Assembly: GCA_002842255.1 (NCBI GenBank)
Contig: PHCM01000115.1
Coordinates: 1 to 5,556 of the forward strand
Source: Betaproteobacteria bacterium HGW-Betaproteobacteria-2
GTDB taxonomy: Bacteria > Pseudomonadota > Gammaproteobacteria > Burkholderiales > Methylophilaceae
Length of the DNA: 5,556 nucleotides
Direction: 5' to 3'
The position numbers and the translations under genes were made by a program. The notes under the pieces are model-generated. The model had not been told where the DNA came from and searched no databases. It was given only the letters and a program-made list of their open reading frames with translations. Position 1 is the first letter of the stretch. Each line of letters begins with the position of its first letter. Shown piece by piece: positions 5,378 through 5,556 of this stretch.

Positions 5378-5556
5378 TTAGAGTGATTGGATATAGTGAA
5401 GCACTTCATTGGCGTGACCATCGACTTTTACCTTGCGCCATTCATGTGCCAGAACGCCGTTGCGGTCGATGACGAAAGTGCTGCGTTCAATGCCGCGCAC
5501 CTGCTTGCCGTACATGTTCTTCATCTTGATGACATCGAAAAGATTGCAGGCGGTTT
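5378..5556 (-). CDS. bcp: Thiol peroxidase of the Bcp/PrxQ peroxiredoxin family, C-terminal part (5' end outside window)
   Basis: The minus strand is open from the window edge to the TAA at 5378-5380 and encodes the last 58 residues. The segment VIKMKNMYGKQVRGIERSTF with VIDRNG after it, then the ending WRKVKVDGHANEVLHYI, is the characteristic C-terminal half of bacterioferritin comigratory protein, a cytoplasmic enzyme that reduces hydrogen peroxide and organic hydroperoxides using thioredoxin. The conserved Arg in GIERSTFVID, near the active site in the fold, is present. The catalytic peroxidatic Cys lies upstream, outside the window; one Cys near the window edge (third visible residue) remains. 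It ends 18 bases before phoH, suggesting a two-gene operon. Confidence 0.92.
   Translation of the reverse strand, partial: TACNLFDVIKMKNMYGKQVRGIERSTFVIDRNGVLAHEWRKVKVDGHANEVLHYIQSL

Overview
The window looks like part of the chromosome of a methylotrophic betaproteobacterium, most likely of the Methylophilaceae (Methylotenera/Methylophilus-like). This rests on a lanthanide-type methanol oxidation (xox) cluster, a base composition near 50% GC by eye, and a bcp-phoH pair whose proteins read as typical of Betaproteobacteria. The assignment is inferred from protein features, not from a database search.

Left part, + strand (1-2502): the last 44 codons of a PQQ methanol dehydrogenase that ends like XoxF; a strong intrinsic terminator; xoxJ, a periplasmic binding-protein-like partner of the dehydrogenase; then two tandem genes for cytochromes of the cytochrome cL (MxaG/XoxG) family. 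The two cytochromes agree at 116 of 142 aligned residues (hand count). They differ in export: the first has an ordinary cleavable Sec signal peptide and should be a soluble periplasmic protein, while the second has a lipoprotein signal (LAGC) and should be membrane-anchored. A second intrinsic terminator separates them. The three downstream genes (xoxJ and both cytochromes) share the same ACGAGGA ribosome binding site. In both cytochromes the longest open frame starts too early, so the starts are moved to 1323 and 1951.

Middle, + strand (2541-3872): a type II NADH:quinone oxidoreductase (ndh), 38 bases after the lipoprotein cytochrome with no terminator in between, so probably on the same transcript. 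A perfect 21-bp inverted repeat with a GCAA loop then acts as a two-way terminator between convergent transcription units.

Right part, - strand (3959-5556): a PIN-domain/PhoH-ATPase fusion protein preceded by the 3' end of bcp (thiol peroxidase), which runs off the window. These two form a compact housekeeping operon unrelated to methanol oxidation.

Working model: XoxF oxidises methanol in the periplasm and passes electrons to a cL-type cytochrome. The soluble and lipid-anchored cytochrome versions offer two routes, one diffusible and one membrane-held, towards the respiratory chain. NDH-2 downstream would feed electrons from NADH (made when formaldehyde or formate is oxidised) into the quinone pool. 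The soluble/lipoprotein cytochrome pair is the most interesting feature. No mobile element, CRISPR array, tRNA or rRNA was seen, and no stretch of more than 300 bases lacks a gene.
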